In this document: positions 1-6,656 of the stretch, in pieces
Numbering within the stretch: the first letter of the stretch is position 1
Layout: every line of letters starts with the position of its first letter
Assembly (NCBI GenBank): GCA_903970455.1
Contig: CAJCIW010000054.1
Location: 1-8,570, forward strand
Direction of reading: 5' to 3'
Origin: Verrucomicrobiota bacterium
GTDB taxonomy: Bacteria > Chlamydiota > Chlamydiia > Chlamydiales > Rhabdochlamydiaceae
Length of the DNA: 8,570 nt
The notes under the pieces: generated by a model
What the model saw: only the letters and a program-made list of their open reading frames with translations
Database searches by the model: none
What the model was told of the DNA's origin: nothing
Program-made: the position numbers and the translations under genes

Positions 1-172
1 CAAGGCGCAAAATCTGTTCGATAGGATCAGCGCCTCCCAATAGGCGATAACCCTCCTGCGAACTTAAGATGGCTTGAATTTCCCGTTCACTCTGCGCCAG
101 CGGCGGCAATGCAGCAAAAACGGTTTGAGTGGCTAAAAACAGTGCAGCGAGTATTGTTTTTTTTGCGAACAT
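1..172 (-). CDS. Exported protein of unknown function, N-terminal part (cut by left window edge)
   Basis: The reading frame is open from an ATG at 172 to the left edge, giving 57 residues. The first 20 form a typical Sec signal peptide: two lysines at 4-5, a hydrophobic core from about 7 to 18, and a small-residue cleavage context (VFA followed by A) at about 20/21. The mature part seen so far (ALPPLAQSEREIQAILSS...) is polar and ends in a stretch rich in Leu, Gly and Ile. A GGAG about 8 bases before the ATG and a good promoter candidate at 203-231 support the start. The gene lies 65 bp downstream of the symporter on the same strand, so it may be partly read through from that operon as well as from its own promoter. 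I do not recognise the family. It is probably periplasmic or outer-membrane associated. Confidence 0.72.
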   Translation of the reverse strand, partial: MFAKKTILAALFLATQTVFAALPPLAQSEREIQAILSSQEGYRLLGGADPIEQILRL

Positions 173-202
173 TATCGATCTCCATCAACTCTTGTTTTCC
201 CC

Positions 203-231
203 ATTTTATCCGATAAAACAACAATTTTCAA
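203..231 (-). promoter_or_regulatory. Sigma70-type promoter candidate for the exported protein gene
   Basis: On the minus strand, TTGAAA (226-231) and TAAAAT (203-208) are separated by exactly 17 bases. Each differs from the consensus hexamer at one position only. Transcription would begin near 196, leaving a leader of about 24 bases that contains the GGAG ribosome binding site for the ATG at 172. The site lies in the only spacer between the symporter and this gene. Confidence 0.5.
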
Positions 232-237
232 CAGCTT

Positions 238-1533
238 TTACTGTTCCATTACTTCTTTGGAGAGGACTTTTTCCTCGCCTTCGGAGCGAGCGACGAGAAT
301 GGCGCAGCAGCTATCGCTAAACACATTGACTGTTGTGCGGCACATGTCAAGGATTCTGTCGACGGCGATGAAGAGGCCGATTCCTTCAATGGGCAGTCCG
401 ATTGCTTTCAAGATGGCGATGATCGCCACTAAGGAAGCAGAAGGCACTCCGGCGACTCCGATCGAGGTGATCAGCGCGAGGAGAACGACAATAAATTGCG
501 TGGTGAAAGAGAGATCGATCCCGTAGGCTTGCGCGACGAACATCGCCGCTACGCATTCGTAAAGGGCCGAACCCGACATGTTGATCGAGGTCCCAAGAGG
601 GATGACTAAGCTGCAAATTTTATTGGAGACACCGGCCCTTTTCTCGACGCAATCGATCGTGATCGGCAAAGTGGCCGAAGATGAGCTTGTCGAAAATGCC
701 GTGATCAGAGCGGGGGCCATCGCCTTGAAATGTCTTCCGGGAGGAACTTTCCCGATCACTTTCAATAAGAGGGGAAGGGCGATAAACATGAATAAGGCAA
801 GGCCTAGAAGGACTGCCATCGTAAAGAGGCCAAGCGATGCGAGCGATTGGAACCCTGCCTCGGCGAAGACCCTGGCGACGAGAAAGAATACGCCAATCGG
901 GAGAAACTTCATGATGAGGTGTGTAAACCGGATCATCGCTTGGAAGATCCCTTGCCAGAAGCTCATCAAAATTGAGGAGGTGTGCGACTCGATTTTAGAG
1001 ATGCAATAGCCGAAAAGGAGGCTGAAAAAAATGATCCCGAGCATTTGTCCTTTTCCGAAAGTATCGATGATGTTCGCAGGCACGATCTGGAGAAGAACAT
1101 CGGAAAATTTACTCGTTTCCTCTGTGGTGATGTGTTCTTGAATGGCGGCGGCTTCAACATGATTCGCCAGGGCTGCAGAATCGATGTGAAACCCGGGTTT
1201 GAGCAAATTGACGCAAAAAAGCCCGATTAAAATCGCAAGCAAGCTTGTCCCTAGATAAAAACCAAATGTCTTACCTCCAATCCGTCCAAATGAGGCTTCA
1301 TTGCCGATGCGTGCGATGCCGGTAATGATCGAAGAAGAAACAAGGGGAACCACGATCAAAGTCAAAGCATTGATGAAGATCCTTCCGCAAAGTTCAAAAA
1401 TGGGAAAAGTGTAATGAAATAGATCAATGCCAAAAAGAGTTGCTCCTTTTTGAGTCAAGGAACCGACGATCATCCCTAAAATGATGCCAGCGAAGACCTT
1501 CCACGGCGAAGCCTTTTTATGAGGTGTTGTCAT
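238..1533 (-). CDS. Dicarboxylate/amino acid:cation symporter (DAACS, glutamate transporter family)
   Basis: This 431-residue inner-membrane protein is full length for the SDF/DAACS family (GltPh, GltP, DctA). Family members import acidic amino acids or C4-dicarboxylates with Na+ or H+. Visible features are the serine-rich re-entrant loop 1 (STSSSSATLP, 281-290), a variant TM7 signature NMSGS at 318-322 in place of NMDGT, re-entrant loop 2 (GVAGVPSAS, 359-367), and the TM8 signature with D392, D396, R399, T400, N403 and D407. These residues align in order and spacing with GltPh D390, D394, R397, T398, N401 and D405. The arginine equivalent to R397 favours an acidic substrate over a neutral one. 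The Ser at 320, where GltPh has a Na+-coordinating Asp, suggests altered ion coupling. The start ATG is preceded closely by AGGA. The gene begins 27 bp after the PLP enzyme gene and is probably in the same operon. The exact substrate cannot be told from sequence. Confidence 0.93.
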   Translation of the reverse strand: MTTPHKKASPWKVFAGIILGMIVGSLTQKGATLFGIDLFHYTFPIFELCGRIFINALTLIVVPLVSSSIITGIARIGNEASFGRIGGKTFGFYLGTSLLAILIGLFCVNLLKPGFHIDSAALANHVEAAAIQEHITTEETSKFSDVLLQIVPANIIDTFGKGQMLGIIFFSLLFGYCISKIESHTSSILMSFWQGIFQAMIRFTHLIMKFLPIGVFFLVARVFAEAGFQSLASLGLFTMAVLLGLALFMFIALPLLLKVIGKVPPGRHFKAMAPALITAFSTSSSSATLPITIDCVEKRAGVSNKICSLVIPLGTSINMSGSALYECVAAMFVAQAYGIDLSFTTQFIVVLLALITSIGVAGVPSASLVAIIAILKAIGLPIEGIGLFIAVDRILDMCRTTVNVFSDSCCAILVARSEGEEKVLSKEVMEQ

Positions 1534-1560
1534 CGATCCTACATTAATAACTTGTCCAGT

Positions 1561-2619
1561 TTAAAGAGTATAAGGGTTTTTGCAAACCACTTTTGCCATT
1601 TCTTCTTGAAAGCCGGTCAGTCCTAGCCCGCCACCGGAGTGGATAAACAGGATATTTCCTTCTGGTTTTTGCTCGGCAATGATCTTTTTTCCCTCAATAA
1701 AAAGCTTGGCAGTGAAAACCGGATCTGTCAAAAACCCTTCCGTTCGGGCCATCTCTCCGATCGTCTTAAAAATTGCCGCATTGACGGAACCGAAAGAAGG
1801 CGCGGTCGAAGAACGGTAAAGCTTGAATGAGGCAGGGGAGGGAACCTTCTGTCCGACGAGGGCTTCCAATTCTTTTTTTCTTTCGTGCAGCAACGCATGA
1901 AATTCCTCTTCGGTTCCTGCAACTTGAACGATGTGGAGAAAACTCTTTTTCTTCAAAAAAGCAAACGCCAAAAGCAGGGCGCAGGCAGTCATTCCACTCC
2001 CTGAGTCGATGAACACATGGTCGAATGTCAGGCCGCCTTCCTCTTCGTTGCGTAGAATATCTAGAGCGAGGGTTAATGCTCCCGGAAGGGCAGCTGTACA
2101 GTTTGCCCCCTTTGGCACTATTTCCACCTTCACATGATTTTTGCCCTTTTCTTGAGCATATGCCTCAGCCATCTCCTCAACCCCGTTCCACATATCTCTA
2201 GGCACCCAGCGAATATTCTTAGGCTCAGCAAACAAAACAGAATAGAGCAGGTTGCCCTGCAGCTTACTTTGGGGATCGCCGATAAGAAATAAAATCGGCT
2301 CGATCCCGTTTTCTCTCAATAATTGTGAAATGGAAAGGACGTGGTTGGAATACGAGCTGCCCATCACGATTGCCTCATCGGGCTTCTCTTTTAGAATCTG
2401 AGGAAGTAAAGAAAGATATTTCCGTAGTTTCGTTCCACTGATACCGAATCCGAGTTCATCTTCCCGTTTCACAAAACAGCGTTCGATAGAACGCAAGGAG
2501 TGAATGCGCGATTGGCGTGCAAAAGATAGCAGGGGAGTCGATGCGAGAAGTCGGGAGAGCTGGTTAACGGGGAGTATAGGCGTCGACGAAGATTTCCTTG
2601 GTATTGTCATGAGTTTCAA
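1561..2619 (-). CDS. PLP-dependent ACC deaminase/D-cysteine desulfhydrase family protein
   Basis: This protein of about 352 residues belongs to the tryptophan synthase beta-like (fold type II) PLP family. D-cysteine desulfhydrase members convert D-cysteine to pyruvate, H2S and ammonia; ACC deaminases open 1-aminocyclopropane-1-carboxylate. The PLP lysine is K64 in SGTKLRKY (family form GGNKxRK). S91-N92-H93 matches the QSNH substrate/nucleophile motif. The phosphate-binding loop is SGSGMT at 206-211, and a C-terminal FIHSGG is at 325-330 (family form FIHTGG). The usual DPVY motif reads DPVF at 299-302, so a tyrosine implicated in catalysis in this family is Phe. Two starts are possible: TTG at 2619, with GGAA 7 bases upstream, or ATG at 2610, with no well-placed ribosome binding site. 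Both lie inside the end of the protease gene. The protein is likely cytoplasmic. The fold is secure, but the exact reaction is not. Confidence 0.88.
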   Translation of the reverse strand: MKLMTIPRKSSSTPILPVNQLSRLLASTPLLSFARQSRIHSLRSIERCFVKREDELGFGISGTKLRKYLSLLPQILKEKPDEAIVMGSSYSNHVLSISQLLRENGIEPILFLIGDPQSKLQGNLLYSVLFAEPKNIRWVPRDMWNGVEEMAEAYAQEKGKNHVKVEIVPKGANCTAALPGALTLALDILRNEEEGGLTFDHVFIDSGSGMTACALLLAFAFLKKKSFLHIVQVAGTEEEFHALLHERKKELEALVGQKVPSPASFKLYRSSTAPSFGSVNAAIFKTIGEMARTEGFLTDPVFTAKLFIEGKKIIAEQKPEGNILFIHSGGGLGLTGFQEEMAKVVCKNPYTL

Positions 2620-3478
2620 AATACCGTTCCATGGCTTTTTTGAAAAGCTCGGTGGAACCGATTTTTATGCATCCTTCATTCGGATCAAATAGATATTCCA
2701 CGTTGTCATTGATCTTTATATAAACGACTTGATGTGTAGAAGTATAGATCCCGTAAACTCCGGGGAGGCGGCATTGGAATTCCCGAGCAATCTGGTCGAT
2801 AGTTTTTCCGCCGGGTGAAATTCTAGAGTAATCTTGACGCAACTGCAGATGTAAAAGGTCGTAAGCGGGCGGCAATGTCAAAGATTGTAAAAAAGCAGCT
2901 TCGCGAGGAGCCCCTTTTGCAAACTGCTGGCCGAGGGCGCGGATATGATCTTCAGAATGGGTAAATTGTGCCCGTGTTTTAAAATAAAGGAAGACAAACC
3001 AGTGGCACATCCCCCTGCAAACACCGTCTTGATGAAAAAAATCGACGCTTGCTACATTGGGATGAGTCGGAAAGGGGATGCGCAATGACCTTTGAAGAAA
3101 GTAGTCTGCAGTGTCCATCCGATGCGCATTGATAGCGCGGGACAAGAGATTAGCCTGAAAGACTTTTTGCGTTTTGATTGCCGTCGCATCGGTGAACGCA
3201 TGTTGGGACATTACCCATGTTTTTTTAGAGAGGTCACGCAAGCAAACCATATGCAGGGCATAACTGGCAACCGTTAAGGCAGCACCGTAAAAGAGATAGT
3301 AGATGTCATCGAGGTCAATCCAGGAAGAATTCCATGTCCGACCTAAAGAAGTAGAAGTTGTTGCCGGCGTGTAGCGCAGGATCTCCGCTGCCGCCTGTTC
3401 ACCGTTCAAAAAATGGGCAACGGACTCAGGGGAGAGGAGAACGGATGGGTCGAAGCTCGTGGTTGTTGTAGTTGTCAT
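2564..3478 (-). CDS. Putative C58 (YopT-like) cysteine protease, possible secreted effector
   Basis: This 304-residue protein is unannotated at sight, but it carries an ordered Cys-His-Asp triad typical of clan CA proteases of the YopT/AvrPphB type. C154 lies in DGVCRGMCHWF (151-161), followed by a hydrophobic helix. H249 lies in the strand STHQVVYIK (247-255), and D265 lies in YLFDPNEG (262-269). The His-Asp spacing of 16 equals that of YopT (H258-D274). YopT cleaves prenylated Rho GTPases in host cells; the target here is unknown. The N-terminus begins with a run of six threonines and has a hydrophobic segment at about 58-80 (YYLFYGAALTVASYALHMV). There is no Sec signal peptide, which fits a type III-type substrate, but this is inference. 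An in-frame stop at 3494-3496 makes the ATG at 3478 the most upstream possible. No clear Shine-Dalgarno sequence precedes it. The 3' end overlaps the PLP enzyme gene. The gene assignment is strong, the protease call moderate, and the effector role speculative. Confidence 0.65.
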   Translation of the reverse strand: MTTTTTTSFDPSVLLSPESVAHFLNGEQAAAEILRYTPATTSTSLGRTWNSSWIDLDDIYYLFYGAALTVASYALHMVCLRDLSKKTWVMSQHAFTDATAIKTQKVFQANLLSRAINAHRMDTADYFLQRSLRIPFPTHPNVASVDFFHQDGVCRGMCHWFVFLYFKTRAQFTHSEDHIRALGQQFAKGAPREAAFLQSLTLPPAYDLLHLQLRQDYSRISPGGKTIDQIAREFQCRLPGVYGIYTSTHQVVYIKINDNVEYLFDPNEGCIKIGSTELFKKAMERYFETHDNTKEIFVDAYTPR

Positions 3479-3736
3479 AAAAAATTTGGAATATTATAAA
3501 TAAACCGAGATTAAAACAAAAGGGTGTTGCCGTGATTGAAGGAAAATATTTGCAGGATTACACTTGGATTAAAGATTTTCGTTAAGATGAATATTATTAT
3601 TTGAAAGATTTTAAGACAATGATATATCGAAGCTTGAATTAAAAACAGAAAACTATCTGAATAATAATTTCATTTGTTTATTTTTAAGCAAATTAACTGT
3701 ATGCTGGCCTTAATTCATTTTAATTTGGAGTCAGCA
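3479..3736. other. A+T-rich divergent spacer between the protease operon and the 3737 gene
   Basis: This 258-base region separates two genes read outward and should hold promoters for both. For the minus strand there is an exact TATAAT at 3493-3498. For the plus strand I see only weak hexamer pairs and would not name one. A short inverted repeat (ATTATTATT at 3593-3601 and AATAATAAT at 3660-3668) is present, but it is simple A/T sequence. I see no RNA gene or convincing small gene here. Confidence 0.6.
3493..3498 (-). promoter_or_regulatory. Minus-10 element (exact TATAAT) upstream of the protease gene
   Basis: On the minus strand, TATAAT ends 15 bases before the ATG at 3478. The sequence 17 bases further upstream (TTTTGT, 3516-3521) is a poor -35 match. 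If the element is used, transcription would begin near 3486 and leave only about 8 untranslated bases, which agrees with the lack of a Shine-Dalgarno sequence. The region is A+T-rich, so a chance match is possible. Confidence 0.35.
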
Positions 3737-4420
3737 GTGAATAAATTCTTCTCATTCAAAAAGCTCTTTCCAACAACCCTTCTGGCGCTGGCCGGCATCT
3801 TTCTTTTAACAACCGGCTGGGACCGGTATCGATCCAACCCTCTCAAACCCGTGGCAGCCGAACTGCTCCCCACATTCTCTATCGAACATGTCCAAGTCAA
3901 CGTCATCGCCAAGGCGATGAGCCCCGATGAGAGCAAACAAAATTTTGGACATGATTTAATCAGCCGAGGCGTTCAGCCCCTCCAGCTCTCGATTCAAAAT
4001 AACACTTCCGATGAGTACTCCCTTTGCCCCAGCTCTGTCGACCTGCCGCGGATAGAGCCTAGCAAAATTGCCTTCAAAGTCACCAAGGCGGCCATCCCCA
4101 GGGGAATCGCCTATAAGATCGCCAGCTTTTTCTTCTGGCCGTTCATGATTCCCAGCACCATCGACACGATTCGCTTCATTGCCCACCATGAGCACCTGAA
4201 AAGAGACATCATGGCAAAATCGATGCGGGATGAGGTCGTTGCTCCTTACTCCACCTTCCATCGGGTGCTTTTTGTCCCCAAAGACGAATTTAAACAGACT
4301 TTTAAAGTCACGCTGATCGAGCTCGACTCGCTGAAACCCACCGAGTTCGAAACGACTATCGAGGGAGCGACTATCCTGGAAGCCCCGGCGCAAACTCCCG
4401 AGATCCAAGAAGAACAGTAA
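3737..4420 (+). CDS. Membrane-anchored protein of unknown function
   Basis: This 227-residue protein is read from GTG at 3737. A GGAG sits 6 bases upstream, which makes this start far better than the TTG at 3674 that begins the longest possible frame. The N-terminus has lysines (3, 8, 9) followed by a hydrophobic stretch at 11-27, so it is a signal anchor or an uncleaved signal. There is no lipobox Cys. A second hydrophobic segment is at about 124-149 (IAYKIASFFFWPFMIPSTI and onward). Between them lies a likely beta-rich domain with GVQPLQLSIQNNTSDEYSL at 78-96. After the second segment come a charged helix and the strands YSTFHRVLFVPK and FKVTLIELDS. The acidic tail ends in EIQEEQ. From memory, this layout resembles uncharacterised proteins of Chlamydiae and Legionella, but I cannot name a family. 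The gene stands alone between a divergent operon and a new promoter. Confidence 0.8.
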   Translation: MNKFFSFKKLFPTTLLALAGIFLLTTGWDRYRSNPLKPVAAELLPTFSIEHVQVNVIAKAMSPDESKQNFGHDLISRGVQPLQLSIQNNTSDEYSLCPSSVDLPRIEPSKIAFKVTKAAIPRGIAYKIASFFFWPFMIPSTIDTIRFIAHHEHLKRDIMAKSMRDEVVAPYSTFHRVLFVPKDEFKQTFKVTLIELDSLKPTEFETTIEGATILEAPAQTPEIQEEQ

Positions 4421-4490
4421 ATGTTATTCGTTCGTCAGTTCAAACATTGGCAGAAAATCTGATGCTTTAAACCACTTCATCCGTTCTATC

Positions 4491-4518
4491 TTGACAAAGT
4501 TTTTTGAATAAATAATAA
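4491..4518 (+). promoter_or_regulatory. Promoter candidate for the SDR-racemase-ASRT-TPP operon
   Basis: An exact TTGACA lies at 4491-4496. After 16 bases comes TAATAA (4513-4518), a weak -10 in an A+T-rich stretch; a shift of one or two bases gives equally weak alternatives. Transcription from here would give a leader of roughly 20-30 bases before the TTG at 4544 or the ATG at 4553. No terminator-like hairpin is visible between the stop at 4420 and this site, so some read-through from the upstream gene cannot be excluded. Confidence 0.4.
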
Positions 4519-4543
4519 AACGATAATCAGGATATCAACGTCT

Positions 4544-5560
4544 TTGGGTTTCATGGTTTACGATGCCGAAAAAAAGTCTAGACCTGTTGTAGTCATCACA
4601 GGAGCTTCTGCAGGTGTAGGGAGGGCCACCGCTCTTCGATTCGCTAAAAGCGGAGCTAAGATTGGGTTAATAGCTCGAGATGCCCAGCGTCTCAAAAATC
4701 TTGAAAAGGAAATCGCAAATCTAGGTTCAGAAGCCATCTCGATTCCCATGGATGTGACCAATGAAGACGATATGTTCCGCGCTGCCGATGAGGTGGAAGG
4801 AAAGCTGGGACCGATCGACATTTGGATCAATGACGCGATGGTGACCATTGATTCAGAATTTATCCATATAGAACCCAAAGAATTCGCCCGAGTCACCGAC
4901 GTGTGTTACCACGGTTTTGTTTATGGCACCATGGCTGCTCTTTCTAAAATGTATCCTCGGAATAAAGGGGTGATTGTCCTCGTCGGTTCGGCTTTGGCGT
5001 ATAGAGGGATTCCACTTCAGTCGGCCTATTGCGGAGCTAAACACGCTATACAAGGATTTAGCGAATCTTTGCGCAGCGAACTTATGCATAATAAAAAAAA
5101 CATCTTCATCACCATGGTTCAAATGCCTGCACTCAATACTCCCCAATTCATGTGGTGCAAAACCAATAGACCTAACAAACCAAAACCTGTTGCACCCATT
5201 TTTCAACCGGAAGTTGCGGCTGAAGCGATTTTCTGGTCGGCGCACCATCCAAAAAAGCGGGAAATTATCGTAGGCGCAATGAATACCGTCATCGTATGGG
5301 GGAATAAATTTTTCCCCGGATTTGGAGATTGGTATCTGGCTAAAACATGCTATAAATCTCAAATGACAAATCAACCGGTTGAAGAGAATCGGAAAGTGAA
5401 TCTTTGGACCCCTGTGGAAGGACCTTTTAAGTCCCATGGGACATTTGACAAGGAGTCAACAAACAAGAGTTTGCAACTCTATTTGGTCATGCATCCATGG
5501 ATCTTCCGTTCGATTTTGGTTCTAATTTTAATAGGCATAGCATTTTTAATATGGCTCTAA
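4544..5560 (+). CDS. SDR family NAD(P)-dependent oxidoreductase with C-terminal membrane anchor
   Basis: This 338-residue short-chain dehydrogenase/reductase has a nucleotide-binding motif TGASAGVG at 19-26, catalytic S149 in VGSALAYRG, and the pair Y162-K166 in AYCGAK. The usual NNAG motif reads NDAM at 96-99. After the roughly 250-residue catalytic core comes an extension of about 90 residues with an NLWTPVEG segment (286-293), ending in a transmembrane helix at about 320-338. The enzyme is therefore probably held at the inner membrane, facing the cytoplasm. It would oxidise an alcohol or reduce a carbonyl with NAD(P); the substrate is unknown. The start is uncertain: AGGA at 4529-4532 is 11 bases from TTG 4544 but 20 from ATG 4553, so I favour TTG weakly. 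The gene is first in a four-gene operon, one base before the racemase-like gene. Confidence 0.92.
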   Translation: MGFMVYDAEKKSRPVVVITGASAGVGRATALRFAKSGAKIGLIARDAQRLKNLEKEIANLGSEAISIPMDVTNEDDMFRAADEVEGKLGPIDIWINDAMVTIDSEFIHIEPKEFARVTDVCYHGFVYGTMAALSKMYPRNKGVIVLVGSALAYRGIPLQSAYCGAKHAIQGFSESLRSELMHNKKNIFITMVQMPALNTPQFMWCKTNRPNKPKPVAPIFQPEVAAEAIFWSAHHPKKREIIVGAMNTVIVWGNKFFPGFGDWYLAKTCYKSQMTNQPVEENRKVNLWTPVEGPFKSHGTFDKESTNKSLQLYLVMHPWIFRSILVLILIGIAFLIWL

Positions 5561-5561
5561 A

Positions 5562-6656
5562 ATGAAGATCGGATCGATCAAAACTTCTGTTTATAAAATC
5601 CCCACTCATTCCCCGGAATCTGATGGTACAATTGAGTGGGATGAAACAACTTTGGTTTTAGTGTTTATAACCGCAGGTAACCAAACCGGCATTGGCTTTT
5701 CTTATGGCCATGAGGCAATGAGCCTTGTGATTCAAAATGCATTTGCGCCGCTTTTAAAAAATGGCAATCCCATGGACGTCCCTTTACTATGGGAAAAAAT
5801 GCTCGAGGCTTCTCGCAATATGGGTTTAAGGGGAATTGCTGCACATGCGATTGCAGCAGTGGATATAGCTTTGTGGGATTTGAAAGGCAAAATCTTGAAA
5901 GTTCCCTTATGTACACTTTGGGGACAACTCAAGGATAGCGTCCCGATCTACGGGAGTGGGGGATTTACTTCCTATACGGCTAAACAATTGACAGAGCAAT
6001 TTGAAAATTGGAAGAAAAAGGGAATCGATAAATTTAAGATGAAAGTGGGCAGAAATCCTGACAAGGATGTGGAAAGGGTTAAGCACGCAAGAGCTGTGAT
6101 CGGCCCATCCAATGAACTTTTTGTCGATGGGAATGGCGCTTATACATGTAAACAAGCTTTAGAATTTGCGATGAGGTTTAAAGAGTTCGATGTGAGCTGG
6201 TTCGAAGAGCCCTTGATTGCCGACGATTTAGCTGGATTGCATCTGATGCGCAATCGGGCGCCGGCTGGAATGAATATCGCTGCCGGGGAATACAGTTATG
6301 AGATCTTTTATTTTAAGAGAATGCTGGAAGCTAAGGCCGTAGATGTATTGCAAGCGGATGCAACCCGTTGCTGTGGGTTTACAGGGTTTTTCCAGGCTTG
6401 TCATTTAAGCCGGGCTTTTAATATTCCCTTATCAAGTCATACCGCACCCTCAATCCATGTGCATCCTTGTGTCACTCAAGCCTCTGTTTGTCATATGGAA
6501 TACTTTTATGATCATGAGAGAATTGAACAGATGTTTTTCGAGGGGTGTCCCGAATTAAAGAATGGGGCCCTTTATCCCCATCTCGATCGTTTTGGTCATG
6601 GACTTGAATTAAAAGAGAAATCATCCAAGAGATATTTAGTCAGTGAGGGGAAATGA
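5562..6656 (+). CDS. Mandelate racemase/muconate lactonizing enzyme family protein
   Basis: This 364-residue protein is a full-length enolase-superfamily member with an N-terminal capping domain (about 1-125) and a (beta/alpha)-barrel. The active site is of the mandelate racemase subgroup: K159 and K161 in KMKVG, metal ligands D189 (VDGN), E215 (FEEP) and E243 (AGEY), a D266/H293 dyad 27 residues apart as in mandelate racemase (D270/H297), and E313, 20 after the His, matching E317. Such enzymes abstract the proton next to a carboxylate, giving racemisation or, more often, dehydration of acid sugars to 2-keto-3-deoxy acids. The retained catalytic set says the enzyme is active but does not fix the substrate. 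The ATG follows the SDR stop by one base and has no strong Shine-Dalgarno sequence of its own, so translation is probably coupled. Its stop overlaps the next start by 4 bases (ATGA). Confidence 0.93.
   Translation: MKIGSIKTSVYKIPTHSPESDGTIEWDETTLVLVFITAGNQTGIGFSYGHEAMSLVIQNAFAPLLKNGNPMDVPLLWEKMLEASRNMGLRGIAAHAIAAVDIALWDLKGKILKVPLCTLWGQLKDSVPIYGSGGFTSYTAKQLTEQFENWKKKGIDKFKMKVGRNPDKDVERVKHARAVIGPSNELFVDGNGAYTCKQALEFAMRFKEFDVSWFEEPLIADDLAGLHLMRNRAPAGMNIAAGEYSYEIFYFKRMLEAKAVDVLQADATRCCGFTGFFQACHLSRAFNIPLSSHTAPSIHVHPCVTQASVCHMEYFYDHERIEQMFFEGCPELKNGALYPHLDRFGHGLELKEKSSKRYLVSEGK

Noticed and set aside
204..219. Inverted repeat TTTTAT...ATAAAA as a terminator after the symporter.
   Set aside because: The stem is six A/T pairs with no G-C pairing and a three- to four-base loop. 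It is better explained as part of the -10 region of the promoter at 203-231.
129..320. A 63-codon open frame on the plus strand.
   Set aside because: It runs across the starts and ends of two well-supported minus-strand genes and has no ribosome binding site or motif.
578..1009. A 143-codon open frame on the plus strand.
   Set aside because: It is antisense to the symporter core, and the opposite frame has the conserved transporter motifs.
3593..3668. Inverted repeat ATTATTATT / AATAATAAT as a regulator site or hairpin.
   Set aside because: It is simple A/T repeat sequence, nine bases long with a loop of nearly 60 bases, in an A+T-rich spacer. This is expected by chance.
3674..3736. An N-terminal extension of the 3737 gene from TTG 3674.
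   Set aside because: It has no ribosome binding site and would put 21 extra residues before a normal signal-anchor start. GTG 3737 has GGAG at 6 bases.
4853..5437. A 194-codon open frame on the minus strand.
   Set aside because: It lies entirely antisense to the SDR, whose motifs are clear. Its translation is rich in Phe, His, Arg and Cys and has no domain that I recognise.
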